Source: Psychrobacter sp. FDAARGOS_221 (GTDB lineage Bacteria; Pseudomonadota; Gammaproteobacteria; Pseudomonadales; Moraxellaceae). From it: DNA of 64,000 bases. This document shows positions 17,543 through 26,299 of the stretch, in pieces. How positions within the stretch are numbered: position 1 is the stretch's first letter; every line of letters begins with the position of its first letter. A program made the position numbers and the translations under genes. Below the pieces are notes generated by a model that was not told where the DNA came from, made no database searches, and saw only the letters and a list, made by a program, of their open reading frames with translations. Location: positions 1,798,001 through 1,862,000 of the forward strand of contig NZ_NWFK02000001.1 in NCBI RefSeq assembly GCF_002313155.2, in the 5' to 3' direction.

Positions 17543-18475
17543 ATGAATAACATGTTCAGACTCAAATCAACGTTACTAACCCAAGTAGATAATAAATGGT
17601 ATTACCAAGGTATGCCATTTACAGGGGTTATCTTTTTTGATAAAGAAGACAGTCAAATAGCGCCCTTTATCGTTCATAACGGTGTTATTACTGAACCATA
17701 TATCTCTCCATGTATAGAAAGTCCGCCTTCAATAATGCAGGTTGATCAGTCAGCTTTACTTAGTCCAGACTGTCCCTACAACGAGATGCCAAGCTGTTGG
17801 AATGATATACGATTGTGTTATCAGGATAAATTATATGCGGGAATGGTATATGACTTTGTAGAGGGGAAATGTTTGTATGAGAACTATATCGACGATGATC
17901 GTTATTCTGGAAACTATATAACTTGGAATACAGACAGTCTTTTGCCAGTAAGTTTTGAATTACTTTATAAACCTGCCGGATTAACATATAGTTATGATGG
18001 GTTTAGAGTAGATGAGGTGTTTTTTTCTTATACGGATTGGCGAAACATGGAAGAAGTAGATGAAGTTAGAATAAAATATAATCCAGTTACTAAAAAAATT
18101 GGAGAATTCTCTGCGACTAAAAGCGTTTTACAAGACAAACCCTATACAAGTTGTCCGATACCTTTACCTGATGTATATAAGATGATCGATAGTTATCAAA
18201 CTTTTACTTTTGATGAATTTACGATATTAGGATTCGATAAAAATATTATCAATGAGGTATTTGAGATATGGTCAAATAATGATAGTTTTCAGGATGTTAA
18301 AAAATTATTAATAGATGGTTTAGATGGGCTAGATGGGTTGGCAAATTTTAGTATTTTTAATAACAAGCAGGTGCTTGGTTCATTAACAGAAATAATTCTT
18401 ATGGGGGGGAGTTCGTTAGAAACAATAGAAACGATTAAAGCGACTGTTACTAACCTTAAAGTAAGGTCTTACTAA
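17543..18475 (+). CDS. Unknown AT-rich accessory protein
   Basis: A protein of about 310 aa with no family I can name. The N-terminal half has repeated aromatic/glycine segments of MORN/YwqK type (KWYYQGMPFTGVIFF; CYQDKLYAGMVYDFVEGKCLYEN), then SFELLYKPAGLTYSYDGF, and a helical C-terminus with an LIDGLDGLDGLANF repeat. Codon use is more AT-rich than in thrC next door, suggesting transfer. The start is uncertain: a TTG at 17462 and an ATG at 17483 are also in frame. It lies beside IS elements in an accessory patch. An immunity-like or antitoxin-like role would be guesswork. Confidence 0.45.
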   Translation: MNNMFRLKSTLLTQVDNKWYYQGMPFTGVIFFDKEDSQIAPFIVHNGVITEPYISPCIESPPSIMQVDQSALLSPDCPYNEMPSCWNDIRLCYQDKLYAGMVYDFVEGKCLYENYIDDDRYSGNYITWNTDSLLPVSFELLYKPAGLTYSYDGFRVDEVFFSYTDWRNMEEVDEVRIKYNPVTKKIGEFSATKSVLQDKPYTSCPIPLPDVYKMIDSYQTFTFDEFTILGFDKNIINEVFEIWSNNDSFQDVKKLLIDGLDGLDGLANFSIFNNKQVLGSLTEIILMGGSSLETIETIKATVTNLKVRSY

Positions 18476-18545
18476 CTTCAAAATAAGGTCAGTCTAGTAT
18501 TAGTTAAAAGAGTATTGTCTGATTAAAAAATAGACGATGTTATTT

Positions 18546-18553
18546 ATGATTAA
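18546..18553. repeat. Target-site duplication, left copy (IS1595-type)
   Basis: ATGATTAA, repeated exactly at 19262-19269 on the other side of the element. Eight bases is the usual duplication length for the IS1595 family. Confidence 0.9.
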
Positions 18554-19261
18554 GGGGCTGTCCTAGATAACTAGTTCAAACCCTGTTTAACCCATTGTTT
18601 TAATTGTAATAATTGCGACTTTGGGTCACTGTGATTAAAACGCCACTCACACTCCTTTAGATAGAGGTGAAAATGCTCTTTTGGAACACCGTTAAACTTA
18701 CGTAAATGCCGTTTAGCTTGATTCCAGAAGTTCTCTATGCCGTTAATATGGTTTTTATTATTAACAAAGGTTTTAGAGTGGTTGATACGATAATGAGTAA
18801 ATTCACTGACATCTAATGCGTTGTAGCTTTTAAATGAGTCAGTGTAAACAATGCTATCAGGCTTCACCTTTTCTCTTATGATTGGGATCAAGGTATCTGC
18901 TTTAGCATTGGGTATAATACAGGCGTAAACCTTGCCATTACGCTTTAATAGGCCAAAGACGGGGACTTTACTACCAGCACCTCGTCCTCGTTTGCCTTTG
19001 CGGGTTCCGCCAAAGTAAGACTCGTCTACTTCGATTTCACCTTCGAATAGACCAGGCTCTTGGCTATTCTCGTAAATAAGCAGTCTTAGTCTATGAAAAT
19101 AATAACTGGCTGTGGTTTTGTTAACACCGACTAAGCTTGCTGCTGTTCTGGCTGTAGAGCCTGCAACAAATAGTTCGATTAGTTTGGTCTGTTTGTACCA
19201 ACTTAGTTTACTCTTTCTCATAGTTCTATCCTAAATAATTTTACTTATCTAGGACAGCCCC
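18554..19261 (-). mobile_element. IS1595-family (ISXO2-like) insertion sequence, complete
   Basis: A 708-bp element with perfect 17-bp terminal inverted repeats (GGGGCTGTCCTAGATAA at the left, its complement at 19245-19261) and an exact 8-bp target duplication ATGATTAA on both sides. It carries one transposase gene. Intact ends and duplication indicate a simple insertion that has not been rearranged since. Confidence 0.95.
18571..19221 (-). CDS. IS1595-family transposase
   Basis: A 216-aa ISXO2-like transposase. The N-terminal helix-turn-helix (about 14-50, ARTAASLVGVNKTTASYYF) is followed by the catalytic fold with IEVDESYFGG (first Asp), IVYTDSFKSYN (second Asp) and the NHINGIENFWNQAKRHL segment carrying the third acidic/Asn position. 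The length is at the short end for the family but no domain is missing. It is the only gene of the element. Confidence 0.93.
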   Translation of the reverse strand: MRKSKLSWYKQTKLIELFVAGSTARTAASLVGVNKTTASYYFHRLRLLIYENSQEPGLFEGEIEVDESYFGGTRKGKRGRGAGSKVPVFGLLKRNGKVYACIIPNAKADTLIPIIREKVKPDSIVYTDSFKSYNALDVSEFTHYRINHSKTFVNNKNHINGIENFWNQAKRHLRKFNGVPKEHFHLYLKECEWRFNHSDPKSQLLQLKQWVKQGLN

Positions 19262-19269
19262 ATGATTAA
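19262..19269. repeat. Target-site duplication, right copy (IS1595-type)
   Basis: ATGATTAA, identical to 18546-18553. Confidence 0.9.
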
Positions 19270-19302
19270 TTACTGAGATTACACTCATCTAAAGGAATGC
19301 CA

Positions 19303-19485
19303 TTGATCTACCTAATCTTAGACGTCCACTATCAAACCGACCTTACAACGCAAACCGAGACCGCCAAAGTATCAGGCATACGTTTTCAAGGTATCGAGTC
19401 AAATAAGATACTAAGCGAACATATTGTTATCGTAAACGAGGTCGCCCCTTATGAATCAGGACAATTCTATAAACGAGAAATGCCT
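19303..19485 (+). pseudogene. N-terminal fragment of an endonuclease V-like small protein, cut by IS
   Basis: About 61 native codons remain before the IS3-family element. The peptide begins IYLILDVHYQ and ends YESGQFYKREMP. To my recollection this resembles the start of the small deoxyinosine-endonuclease/endonuclease V-like family (LAVDVHY...YKRELP), which would continue well beyond this point; that identification is tentative. The terminal TGA of the IS supplies the stop codon. AAAGGA at 19291-19296 fits a TTG start at 19303 (6-nt spacing) better than the ATG at 19297, which it directly abuts. The missing C-terminal part is not on the other side of the IS. Confidence 0.4.
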
Positions 19486-19531
19486 TGACCCCTGCCGTCA
19501 AATCCGTACACCTAAACTTGGGAGATTTTGA

Positions 19532-20350
19532 TCAGGCAGCTTGACGATAGAAATCCATCCAAACTTGTCTTGGCGATCTCATACCTAAACTCTGCTGAAT
19601 CCTGACTTGATTGTAATCTAACTCGATATATTTTATGATACTGTTGATTGCTTCAAATCGAGTTTTGTAATTATGATGATATATCAGCTCATTCTTTAAA
19701 ACGCCCCAGAAGCTCTCTATTGGCGCATTGTCATAACAGTTACCTTTCGCACTCATAGATCCTTTAAAACCGTATTTACTGATCATTTTGCGATAATCTT
19801 CGCTGCAATACTGGCTGCCTCTATCTGAATGTACAATAAGCCCTTGGCTAGGTCGTTTATCCTTGATTGCTTTATTTAAGGCTCTACAGACTAAATCTGC
19901 TTTCATGCGTTTATCGATAGCGTAGCCAACCAATTCTTTGGTATATAAGTCTTTGACGCCTGCTAAATAAAGCCAGCCCTCATCTGTCCAAATATAGGTT
20001 ATATCACTGACCCAAGCACAATTAGGACGGTTAACGCCAAACTGTTGTTTAAGAAAATTAGGATAGACTCGCTTGTTATGGTCTGAGTCCGTTGTCACTT
20101 TAAAGCGTTTATGACGTCTACATTTGATGTCATGTTCTTCCTTGATACTACGCACCATGTACTTGCTAATCTCATGTCCATGCTCACTTAAATGTGCATG
20201 CAGACGCTGATAACCATATCGCTCTTTAGTCTCACTATGCGCAGCTTTTACAAGCAGCTCACAGCGGTTACGATGTATTTGCTGAGCACTGATATTACGC
20301 TTGGTCCAGTCATAGTAGCTTGATGGTTTAATATCAAGGGTTTTACACAT
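19532..20350 (-). CDS. IS3-family transposase OrfB (copy 1)
   Basis: A 272-aa catalytic part of the transposase with an rve integrase core. The DDE triad is visible as WVSDITYI, IVHSDRGSQY and ESFWGVLKNE. The N-terminal HTH_21-like region carries ERYGYQRLHAHL. In the cell it is probably made as an OrfAB fusion, because the reading frame stays open upstream of its ATG back to the slippery A_AAA_AAG in orfA (20431-20437). The protein is identical to the copy 2 product. Confidence 0.95.
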   Translation of the reverse strand: MCKTLDIKPSSYYDWTKRNISAQQIHRNRCELLVKAAHSETKERYGYQRLHAHLSEHGHEISKYMVRSIKEEHDIKCRRHKRFKVTTDSDHNKRVYPNFLKQQFGVNRPNCAWVSDITYIWTDEGWLYLAGVKDLYTKELVGYAIDKRMKADLVCRALNKAIKDKRPSQGLIVHSDRGSQYCSEDYRKMISKYGFKGSMSAKGNCYDNAPIESFWGVLKNELIYHHNYKTRFEAINSIIKYIELDYNQVRIQQSLGMRSPRQVWMDFYRQAA

Positions 20351-20397
20351 GCTGGTAATGCTAAATTCATATTTGTGATGGTCAATAAAGGCGTACC

Positions 20398-20697
20398 TTA
20401 CTGACCGTGTTTCGCAAAGTACGCCGTGGCCTTTTTTAGTATCTCTCGTTCTTCTTGTGCTATTTTTAGTTCACGCTTTAAACGCTTCATTTCTTCAAGG
20501 GCTGAAACAAGCTCTGGATCGTATTGCTTAGTACCCTTGAGCATGCCTTGATTGGCTTTTCGTTGCCAGTTAGCCAGTGTCTGCATTGGCAGCCCTAACC
20601 GCCTAGCTGTAGCACTAACATTGCCACCATTATTCTCTATTGCTTTAACTGCTTCTGCTTTAAATTCTTCACTGTATCTTTTAGCTTTCTTTGTCAT
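20398..20697 (-). CDS. IS3-family OrfA, DNA-binding subunit (copy 1)
   Basis: A 99-aa protein with an N-terminal helix-turn-helix of HTH_Tnp_1 type (SEEFKAEAVKAIENNGGNVSATARRLGL split by a turn) and a C-terminal leucine-zipper-like helix (LEEMKRLKRELKIAQEEREIL). It binds the IS ends and multimerises with the OrfAB transposase. Its last codons contain the A_AAA_AAG slippery heptamer at the KK position. Confidence 0.93.
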   Translation of the reverse strand: MTKKAKRYSEEFKAEAVKAIENNGGNVSATARRLGLPMQTLANWQRKANQGMLKGTKQYDPELVSALEEMKRLKRELKIAQEEREILKKATAYFAKHGQ

Positions 20698-20763
20698 GGT
20701 AAACTCCTATTTGTCTTCCTTAGTTTACCAAGTTTTTGTCTACGGTTTTTTCAGCATAGCTCA

Positions 20764-21191
20764 GGTGTACCAGACCAACTTATCGGATAATAGTAATAAA
20801 CGGTTTGAGGATCATCTTGTAACCAGTAGCGTTTAAATATTTGTCGCTTCTGCTCAAGATAGTTATCCATTAGTGCTCTATCACTTTCTTCTTTCGCCAT
20901 TTCATTTGCTATTTTCACTTCAACAACATACAACTCATCGAAGTATTTTTTAATAAACGCACTAACCATTTGCTCATTACTGTTGGCACGATAAACAGAC
21001 GTATTCAGCCTATCTATGATTTCAGTTGCCAACTGACCGCCTTCACTTTCTAAAAGCTCTTTCTCATAGTTAGCTTCACTATTACCAGCGAATGCTACTG
21101 ACATGCTGCTCATAACTATTAATACCAATAAAGCTTTATTAATGAATTGAAGGTTAAAGCTTATCATTTTTTTTGAAAAGTAAACGTGCAT
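20764..21191 (-). pseudogene. Exported protein truncated at its C-terminus by IS3-family element
   Basis: About 142 native residues remain; the reading frame runs a few codons into the IS and stops at 20751. The N-terminus looks like a signal peptide (hydrophobic about 15-33, ending SVAFA-GNSE). The body is helical and charged (KKYFDELYVVEVKIANEMAKEE) and ends with YYYYPISWSGTP at the IS edge. I recognise no family. AAGGG six bases before the ATG supports the start. How much is missing is unknown, and the lost end is not in the fragment beyond the IS at 19303-19485. Confidence 0.5.
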
Positions 21192-21491
21192 AGCAACCCT
21201 TAGTAATTATTTTTTTATTATGCTAACTGGTAACTTCTATATGATTATAGGCTTAAATTAATGAATAAAGCTAACAACCTAGGTGCTAATTCGATAGCTC
21301 TAAAAACTTAAGTCAAATTTAGTTTCCGGGATTATTAGACTAAGTGTTACGACCCAAAGTTATCACTCACACTACATAACTGAATTGTTAGCCATACAAT
21401 TAAATGATATAAATACGCCACTGTCTGACTTATGATTAGATCATAATCAGTCTAAATCGTTTAATAATTAACAATAACAGAGGGTAACACC
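21192..21491. other. Intergenic region after the IS patch
   Basis: 300 AT-rich bases between divergent genes. I see no gene, repeat or terminator here; promoters for both neighbours are expected. Confidence 0.3.
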
Positions 21492-21779
21492 ATGGCAGAT
21501 ATCGAAATCGAAAAACAACACAGCTTAGACTTCAACACCGCTCGCGAACAGGCTAAAAAATGGCTTGAAAGTGCCAAAGAAAAATACGGCATTGATGCCA
21601 ACTATGTTGAAGGCGAGAATGAAGATAATGTCACAATCAGTCGTAAAGGCATCGATGGCAAAGCTACTTTGGATGCCAATAAAATACGCATTGAAGCGAC
21701 CTTAGGCTTTTTGGCTAAGCCATTAAAAGGTAAGATTAAAGATGCGCTAGAATCAGGTTTAAATAAGCATTTAGGCTAA
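21492..21779 (+). CDS. Polyhydroxyalkanoic acid system family protein
   Basis: A 95-aa small soluble protein. Residues 1-45 are helical (FNTAREQAKKWLESAKEKYGI) and the second half alternates charged strands, ending in TLGFLAKPLKGKIKDALESGL. The length and this C-terminal pattern match the PHA_gran_rgn (TIGR02610-like) family, often found with PHA granule genes but also on its own, as here. The exact role is not established. GAGGGTAAC precedes the ATG. Confidence 0.7.
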   Translation: MADIEIEKQHSLDFNTAREQAKKWLESAKEKYGIDANYVEGENEDNVTISRKGIDGKATLDANKIRIEATLGFLAKPLKGKIKDALESGLNKHLG

Positions 21780-21826
21780 CCTGCTTTTATGCGGATTGAC
21801 CGTATTTTGGCTATTATTGATACCAT

Positions 21827-21860
21827 AAAAAACCCAGTTCATTAGTGAACTGGGTTTTTA
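21827..21860. terminator. Terminator after the PHA-system gene (bidirectional)
   Basis: The hairpin AAAACCCAGTTCA-TTAG-TGAACTGGGTTTT has an A run to the left and a T run to the right, between convergent genes. Confidence 0.85.
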
Positions 21861-21901
21861 CTTTTTATAAAACGATTTAATTTGTTCAGGTTGAAAGTGA
21901 C

Positions 21902-22510
21902 TTAAAGCTCAGCCACTCTATCCACCACAAACTTGCGTGACGCTTCGCCATCTACCAAACGATAGGTAATCTGACGGGTTTTGCCAGTGGGATTAGCATT
22001 GGTATCGCCATCTAAATATAGCTTAAACTCTCTGACCAATTGATTGCCCTTAATCGCAAAACTGTCATGCCCCATGTAACCTTGGCTTAGCTTCTCAGAT
22101 AACTCAGGGAAAGAAGCCTCAGTCCACGACTTGCCATTGTTGCTCGAATAGGCAACCACATCCCCATACGAGCCACTGCCGACGCTTTGAGTAAACACCA
22201 CAACTTCAGGATAACCGTCTTGGTTTAAGTCAGCCGCTTCTGCCTTCATAACTGGCGCATCGATTTTCTTTTCAATCGCCTTCTCGCCCATTGGCTGGAT
22301 ACGTAGCACATAACCGCCCATGCCATCAGACACACTACTTACATCAGCAGAAAACTGTTTATATTTAACCGTCGTCGCATATTGTGCCTGCTGTGACTGG
22401 CTAGCATTTGTTTGAGTGCTAGTGTTCTGAGCAGGTGTATTAGAATCAACATATGAACTCTGACACGCTGTTAACGCCAATAAAGAACCGGCTAAAAGGA
22501 TATGTTTCAT
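21902..22510 (-). CDS. Predicted lipoprotein with an FG-GAP/VCBS-like segment
   Basis: A 202-aa protein. The signal peptide ends in the lipobox LTAC (Cys 16), followed by an S/Q/T/N-rich tether (about 18-45). A DLNQDGYPEVVVFTQS segment (about 95-110) looks like a calcium-binding FG-GAP/VCBS repeat, and SSNNGKSWTEASFPEL follows. Function is unknown; a cell-envelope location is the only safe statement. AGGAGATAACA precedes the ATG. It is convergent with the PHA-system gene. Confidence 0.7.
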   Translation of the reverse strand: MKHILLAGSLLALTACQSSYVDSNTPAQNTSTQTNASQSQQAQYATTVKYKQFSADVSSVSDGMGGYVLRIQPMGEKAIEKKIDAPVMKAEAADLNQDGYPEVVVFTQSVGSGSYGDVVAYSSNNGKSWTEASFPELSEKLSQGYMGHDSFAIKGNQLVREFKLYLDGDTNANPTGKTRQITYRLVDGEASRKFVVDRVAEL

Positions 22511-22614
22511 TGTTATCTCCTCATTTTGTTATAAGTTATTGGACGAATACAGTGCTTTTAATACGATTTTTAGTCATTGCTTTGTTTGCTAATGTTACTC
22601 TTTAATCTTGTTTT

Positions 22615-24195
22615 TTAGCCTTGTTTTCTAATGATTGCATAGTAGAACCCATCACCGCCAGCCGGTGCTTGAGCAGTATTTTGTTGCTCATCATCTTCCA
22701 GCCCATTATCTTCAATGCCTGTCGGCTCTAATGCGTTATTCATTTTATAAACAGGCAAGCATTGACGACCGACCTCTTGCTCGATACCCCAATTGGTGTG
22801 TTCATTATCAAAAGGTACAGCCACGGCATCTTTATGACGCTCTAGGAAGGCTTGCATCTGTTCCACGTTTTCTTGTTTTAATATTGAACAAGTGACGTAT
22901 AACAAATAACCACCCGCCTTTAATTGTGGCCACAAGTTATCCAAGATTTGCTCTTGAAGTTGTGCGGTATGCTGCACATCTTCTTCAGTACGCAGCAAGG
23001 TAATATCTGGATGACGACGGATAACACCGGTCGCCGTACAAGGCGCATCGAGCAGTATTGCATCAAAACCAGCCGACACATCACTCGCCTGTTTGACTTG
23101 CCAAGTGGTCGCATCGACACATTCGATTTCCAAATGCAGCTTACTATTGACGATAGGCTTTGGCAGTTGCAAACGCTCCAAGTTTTCAAAGATGCGGGTG
23201 ATGCGGTTGGGTTCATTATCAATGGCGAGCATATCAACTTTAGTCATGCTGTCATTAGAATCTTGCTGTTTCACGTGAAACAATCCGGTTTGATTAGACT
23301 CTTGCAAACCCAATAGTTCAAGCCAATGCGCCAGTTTGCCGCCTGGTGCAGCACAAGCGTCAAGCAAACGTATGTTCTGTTCTGGATTAGCACTAACTGC
23401 CTTTTGCAGTAGCGCATCAATAATAGGGGCAGCCAGCTGTGCATGCGCATCTTGTACACTGACAATACCCTCTTCAAACTCAGGCAGACGACTAACAGGT
23501 ACGCTATCAATCAGCTCAATCGCATGCTGTTTAATTTCAATACTATTTCCAATACCTTCCAATTTAATGGCCGTGTCTAGTGATACCAACTCTGCTGAAA
23601 CTTCCTCTTCTGCCAGCTGGTAGATATAGCGCTCACTGTCGGTTTGCAGGCTATTTGCCCGCAAAAACATCGGCGCCGACTGACGCAGACTTTGAGTCAG
23701 CTCATCATAGTGCTCACGCCAATCTGCTTTTAACTGCTGTGCCAACCAATTTGGCAGACTGTGATTTTTATTGGCTTTTTTACGGAATTTATTCGGATTT
23801 TTCGCCACTTTACGCAGTACCGCATTGACTAGACCTGAGGCACGCGCAAAGTCGATATGTTTCACCGCTTCGACCGTTTCATGAATCGCAGCATGGTCAG
23901 CCACATTCAAATACAGCAACTGTGTAATACCTAATTGAATGGTCGTACGTACCTCAATCTCATCAATCGGATTGTCCGCTAAGCTGTCCACCAAGCGTGC
24001 TGTCGCATGCCAGTGACGTAAAGTTGTCAGCAATAAGGCATGGGCAAAGCCTTTGTCATCGCCATTAATGCCGTTTAATAACGGATCGAGAAGACTGCTT
24101 AATGACTGTCCTTGTTGTATTGATATCAAGGTATTAATCACCGCGACACGGACGTTTTTTTTATGTTGCGGGATAGGGTTTGGTTTACTGCTCAT
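22615..24195 (-). CDS. rsmB: 16S rRNA m5C967 methyltransferase RsmB
   Basis: SAM-dependent methyltransferase acting on C967 of 16S rRNA. The protein is 526 aa, longer than the usual 430 or so because of polar inserts. The N-terminal NusB-like RNA-binding domain (about 10-145) is followed by the RsmB/NOP2 fold: the SAM motif LDACAAPGGKLAHWLELL, the Pro-Cys motif LLDAPCTATGVIRRHPDI and the catalytic Cys in LYVTCSIL. Inserts lie at about 300-325 (containing a perfect parS, read as FHVKQ) and near the C-terminus. It is downstream of fmt in the same direction, a common order. Confidence 0.95.
   Translation of the reverse strand: MSSKPNPIPQHKKNVRVAVINTLISIQQGQSLSSLLDPLLNGINGDDKGFAHALLLTTLRHWHATARLVDSLADNPIDEIEVRTTIQLGITQLLYLNVADHAAIHETVEAVKHIDFARASGLVNAVLRKVAKNPNKFRKKANKNHSLPNWLAQQLKADWREHYDELTQSLRQSAPMFLRANSLQTDSERYIYQLAEEEVSAELVSLDTAIKLEGIGNSIEIKQHAIELIDSVPVSRLPEFEEGIVSVQDAHAQLAAPIIDALLQKAVSANPEQNIRLLDACAAPGGKLAHWLELLGLQESNQTGLFHVKQQDSNDSMTKVDMLAIDNEPNRITRIFENLERLQLPKPIVNSKLHLEIECVDATTWQVKQASDVSAGFDAILLDAPCTATGVIRRHPDITLLRTEEDVQHTAQLQEQILDNLWPQLKAGGYLLYVTCSILKQENVEQMQAFLERHKDAVAVPFDNEHTNWGIEQEVGRQCLPVYKMNNALEPTGIEDNGLEDDEQQNTAQAPAGGDGFYYAIIRKQG
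23267..23282. promoter_or_regulatory. parS: parS site 3, perfect (inside rsmB)
   Basis: TGTTTCACGTGAAACA, a perfect 16-bp palindrome, located in the extra segment of rsmB and read as LFHVKQ. Confidence 0.92.
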
Positions 24196-24417
24196 GGAAT
24201 GCCTAATTTGGATAATTGATTGGGTTAAATAATTGACTGGATTATAAGTTGAATAGATACTGGTTTGATGTTTACAGCTGAAGGTTAACTATGACCTGTC
24301 ATTTTAGAGGATATTTTTAAAACCTCAGTTTAAAAAAATATCAGTTTAAACAAATAAAAATAGAGACCAAACGCCCCCTTTGAATAAAAGGGGACTTTGC
24401 AGAGAATTTAATACAAA

Positions 24418-25482
24418 CTACTGACTTTGTGGCACAAACTGATCGCCATCATCAAGTTGACTGCCATGACACACTTGCTCAGCGGTGACAGGCTTACTGC
24501 CAGCAAACTGTAGCTTAGTCAGACGCAGTGTTGTGCCAGCCGCATCAGCCTCTGTTTCTGACTTACCGCAGGCCACTAAGATAGCATTTTTACCGACACT
24601 AATCACTGTACCCGGGGCAACGGCTGTTGTTTGAGAGGGATTAACAGGCATTGCTGCCAACACTTTCACACGCTTCGGCTCACCCTTACCTTCTGTATCT
24701 GCCAAAAAGGTATAAGCACCCGGATAAGGATGCATACCGCGTATTTGACGCTCAATCAGCTGTGCAGGCTGTGACCAATCGATTTCGCCCTCAGATTTAC
24801 TCAGCTTTTCTGCATAATTGGCCAGACTATCATCTTGCTTTTCAGCTTGCGCCTGATAACGCGGTAAGTCTTTTAATACAGTAACGATCGCTTCAGCGCC
24901 AAGATCAGCCATCTTGTCATGCAAACTGGCAGTGGTCTCATCAGCCGCAATATCATACGCTACCTTATATAGCATATCGCCGGTATCCAAGCCCTTATCC
25001 ATCTGCATGATAGTAATACCGGTTTGCTCATCGCCAGCCAACAGTGCACGATGAATCGGCGCCGCACCACGCCAACGTGGCAGCAAAGAGGCATGAATAT
25101 TCAAACAGCCATGGGTTGGCGTATTTAACACGCCCAATGGCAATATCAGACCATAGGCAGCGACGACCATCACATCAGGCTGATAGCCCGCTAATGTTTC
25201 ACGCGCTGCCTGTCCTTCCTCAACTGACTTTTTGAAGGTCAATGGCTGCTCAACAGGGATATTATGCTCAAGCGCTAGCTGTTTCACAGGAGATGCGGTG
25301 AGTTTTTGACCACGCCCTGCCTTACGGTCTGGCTGAGTATATACCGCCACAATGTCTATATTAAGCGCCTGTTGCTGCTCAATTAACGCTTGCAAGCTAA
25401 TCGCTGCAAATTCAGGGGTTCCTGCAAAAATAACCCGCTGTTTTTGGCTTTGGCTAGGATTGTTATTATCAGTATGTGTCAT
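24418..25482 (-). CDS. fmt: Methionyl-tRNA formyltransferase
   Basis: Formylates initiator Met-tRNA using 10-formyl-THF. The protein is 354 aa. The N-terminal formyl-transfer domain has FAGTPEFAA (about 20-28), the catalytic Asn/His in NIHASLLPRWRGAAPIHR and the Asp in MDKGLDTGDML. The C-terminal OB-like domain begins around GEIDWSQPA. The start has AAGGC about 9 nt upstream. The order ribE-fmt-rsmB on one strand suggests co-transcription; no def gene is in this window. Confidence 0.96.
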   Translation of the reverse strand: MTHTDNNNPSQSQKQRVIFAGTPEFAAISLQALIEQQQALNIDIVAVYTQPDRKAGRGQKLTASPVKQLALEHNIPVEQPLTFKKSVEEGQAARETLAGYQPDVMVVAAYGLILPLGVLNTPTHGCLNIHASLLPRWRGAAPIHRALLAGDEQTGITIMQMDKGLDTGDMLYKVAYDIAADETTASLHDKMADLGAEAIVTVLKDLPRYQAQAEKQDDSLANYAEKLSKSEGEIDWSQPAQLIERQIRGMHPYPGAYTFLADTEGKGEPKRVKVLAAMPVNPSQTTAVAPGTVISVGKNAILVACGKSETEADAAGTTLRLTKLQFAGSKPVTAEQVCHGSQLDDGDQFVPQSQ

Positions 25483-25548
25483 TGTTCAGTGCCTTTTATG
25501 ATTGATATTATCTTTAATGCTTATGAAACAGAGGTTGTAAACTTACCC

Positions 25549-26151
25549 CTACTCTGCTTCGGCACTGTTTAAGCGCTCAAGATAACGAGCAATCAGATCC
25601 ACTTCGATATTCACCTCACCGCCTACTTTCCAGTGACGACCAATATTGGTCACTTCAGCGGTATGCGGAATAATGTTCAGGCACACAATATTATCTTTCA
25701 CCAAGTTAGTGGTGAGACTAATACCATCGACAGTGATAGAACCCTTAGTGGCTGCATATTTTTTCAGCGCATCAGGAATGGCTATTTCGATATAAATAGA
25801 ACGCGCATCTTCACGCATCACTTTAATGACACCCACATCATCCACATGGCCTGACACCATATGTCCACCAAAACGGGTTGTTGGTAGCATTGCTTTTTCT
25901 AGGTTAAGCGTATCGCCTGGTTGCCAGTGCTTCATCGTGGTTTTCGCCAAAGTTTCACGTGAAACATCGACTGAGTAGCTATTATCATCCATAGCGACCA
26001 CGGTTAAGCAAATACCGTTACTGGCGATTGAATCTCCTAGTTTGACATCGTCAAAGCCTAAATTGTCAGACTCAATGATCAAACGCACATCACCGTCCAC
26101 TTCCTCAGTGGCACGTAAAGTACCTGTACTTTCAATAATACCGGTAAACAT
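25549..26151 (-). CDS. ribE: Riboflavin synthase, alpha subunit
   Basis: Dismutates two 6,7-dimethyl-8-ribityllumazine molecules to riboflavin. The protein is 200 aa with two lumazine-binding repeats: MFTGIIESTG...GDSIASNGICLTVV and FGGHMVSGHVDDVG...GSITVDGISLTTN. The N-terminal MFTGIIE is diagnostic. AGGAGTCATT precedes the start. It is separated from ribD by 660 bp of unusual DNA with DnaA boxes and parS-like sites, so a simple ribD-ribE operon is doubtful. An internal parS encodes VSRET. Confidence 0.96.
   Translation of the reverse strand: MFTGIIESTGTLRATEEVDGDVRLIIESDNLGFDDVKLGDSIASNGICLTVVAMDDNSYSVDVSRETLAKTTMKHWQPGDTLNLEKAMLPTTRFGGHMVSGHVDDVGVIKVMREDARSIYIEIAIPDALKKYAATKGSITVDGISLTTNLVKDNIVCLNIIPHTAEVTNIGRHWKVGGEVNIEVDLIARYLERLNSAEAE
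25951..25966. promoter_or_regulatory. parS: parS-like site 4 (inside ribE)
   Basis: AGTTTCACGTGAAACA, with a perfect 14-bp core and one flank mismatch. Confidence 0.85.
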
Positions 26152-26182
26152 AATGACTCCTATTATTTAATGAATGGTTTAA

Positions 26183-26212
26183 CTGTTTATCTGTTTATCT
26201 GTTTATCTGTCT
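26183..26212. repeat. 8-bp tandem repeat
   Basis: TGTTTATC is repeated three times and followed by a degenerate fourth unit (TGTCTATT). It starts about 30 bp upstream of the ribE start. Confidence 0.75.
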
Positions 26213-26299
26213 ATTTGATGATGTATTAATGGTTAGTGTATTAATAAATGAGTGCCAACTGTCTAAAACTCAAATGCTTAAATAATAAAACCTTAAAAC

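Larger units (their letters stand above)
19486..20763 (-). mobile_element. IS3-family insertion sequence, copy 1
   Basis: A 1278-bp element identical in length, and apparently in sequence, to copy 2 at 51200-52477, in opposite orientation. The terminal inverted repeats of about 36 bp are imperfect and both begin TGA (left end TGAGCTATGCTG, right end TGACCCCTGCCG) and share CCGTA and AAACTTGG. Two overlapping-frame genes, orfA and orfB, are linked by a -1 frameshift signal. The flanks (CCT / GGT) show no target duplication, and both neighbouring genes are truncated at its ends, so this is not a simple insertion. Confidence 0.93.

Noticed and set aside
20552..20836. Open frame antisense to IS3-family orfA (and its twin at 51178-51411)
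   Set aside because: It is a mirror of a strong coding frame and appears at both IS copies only because the IS is duplicated.
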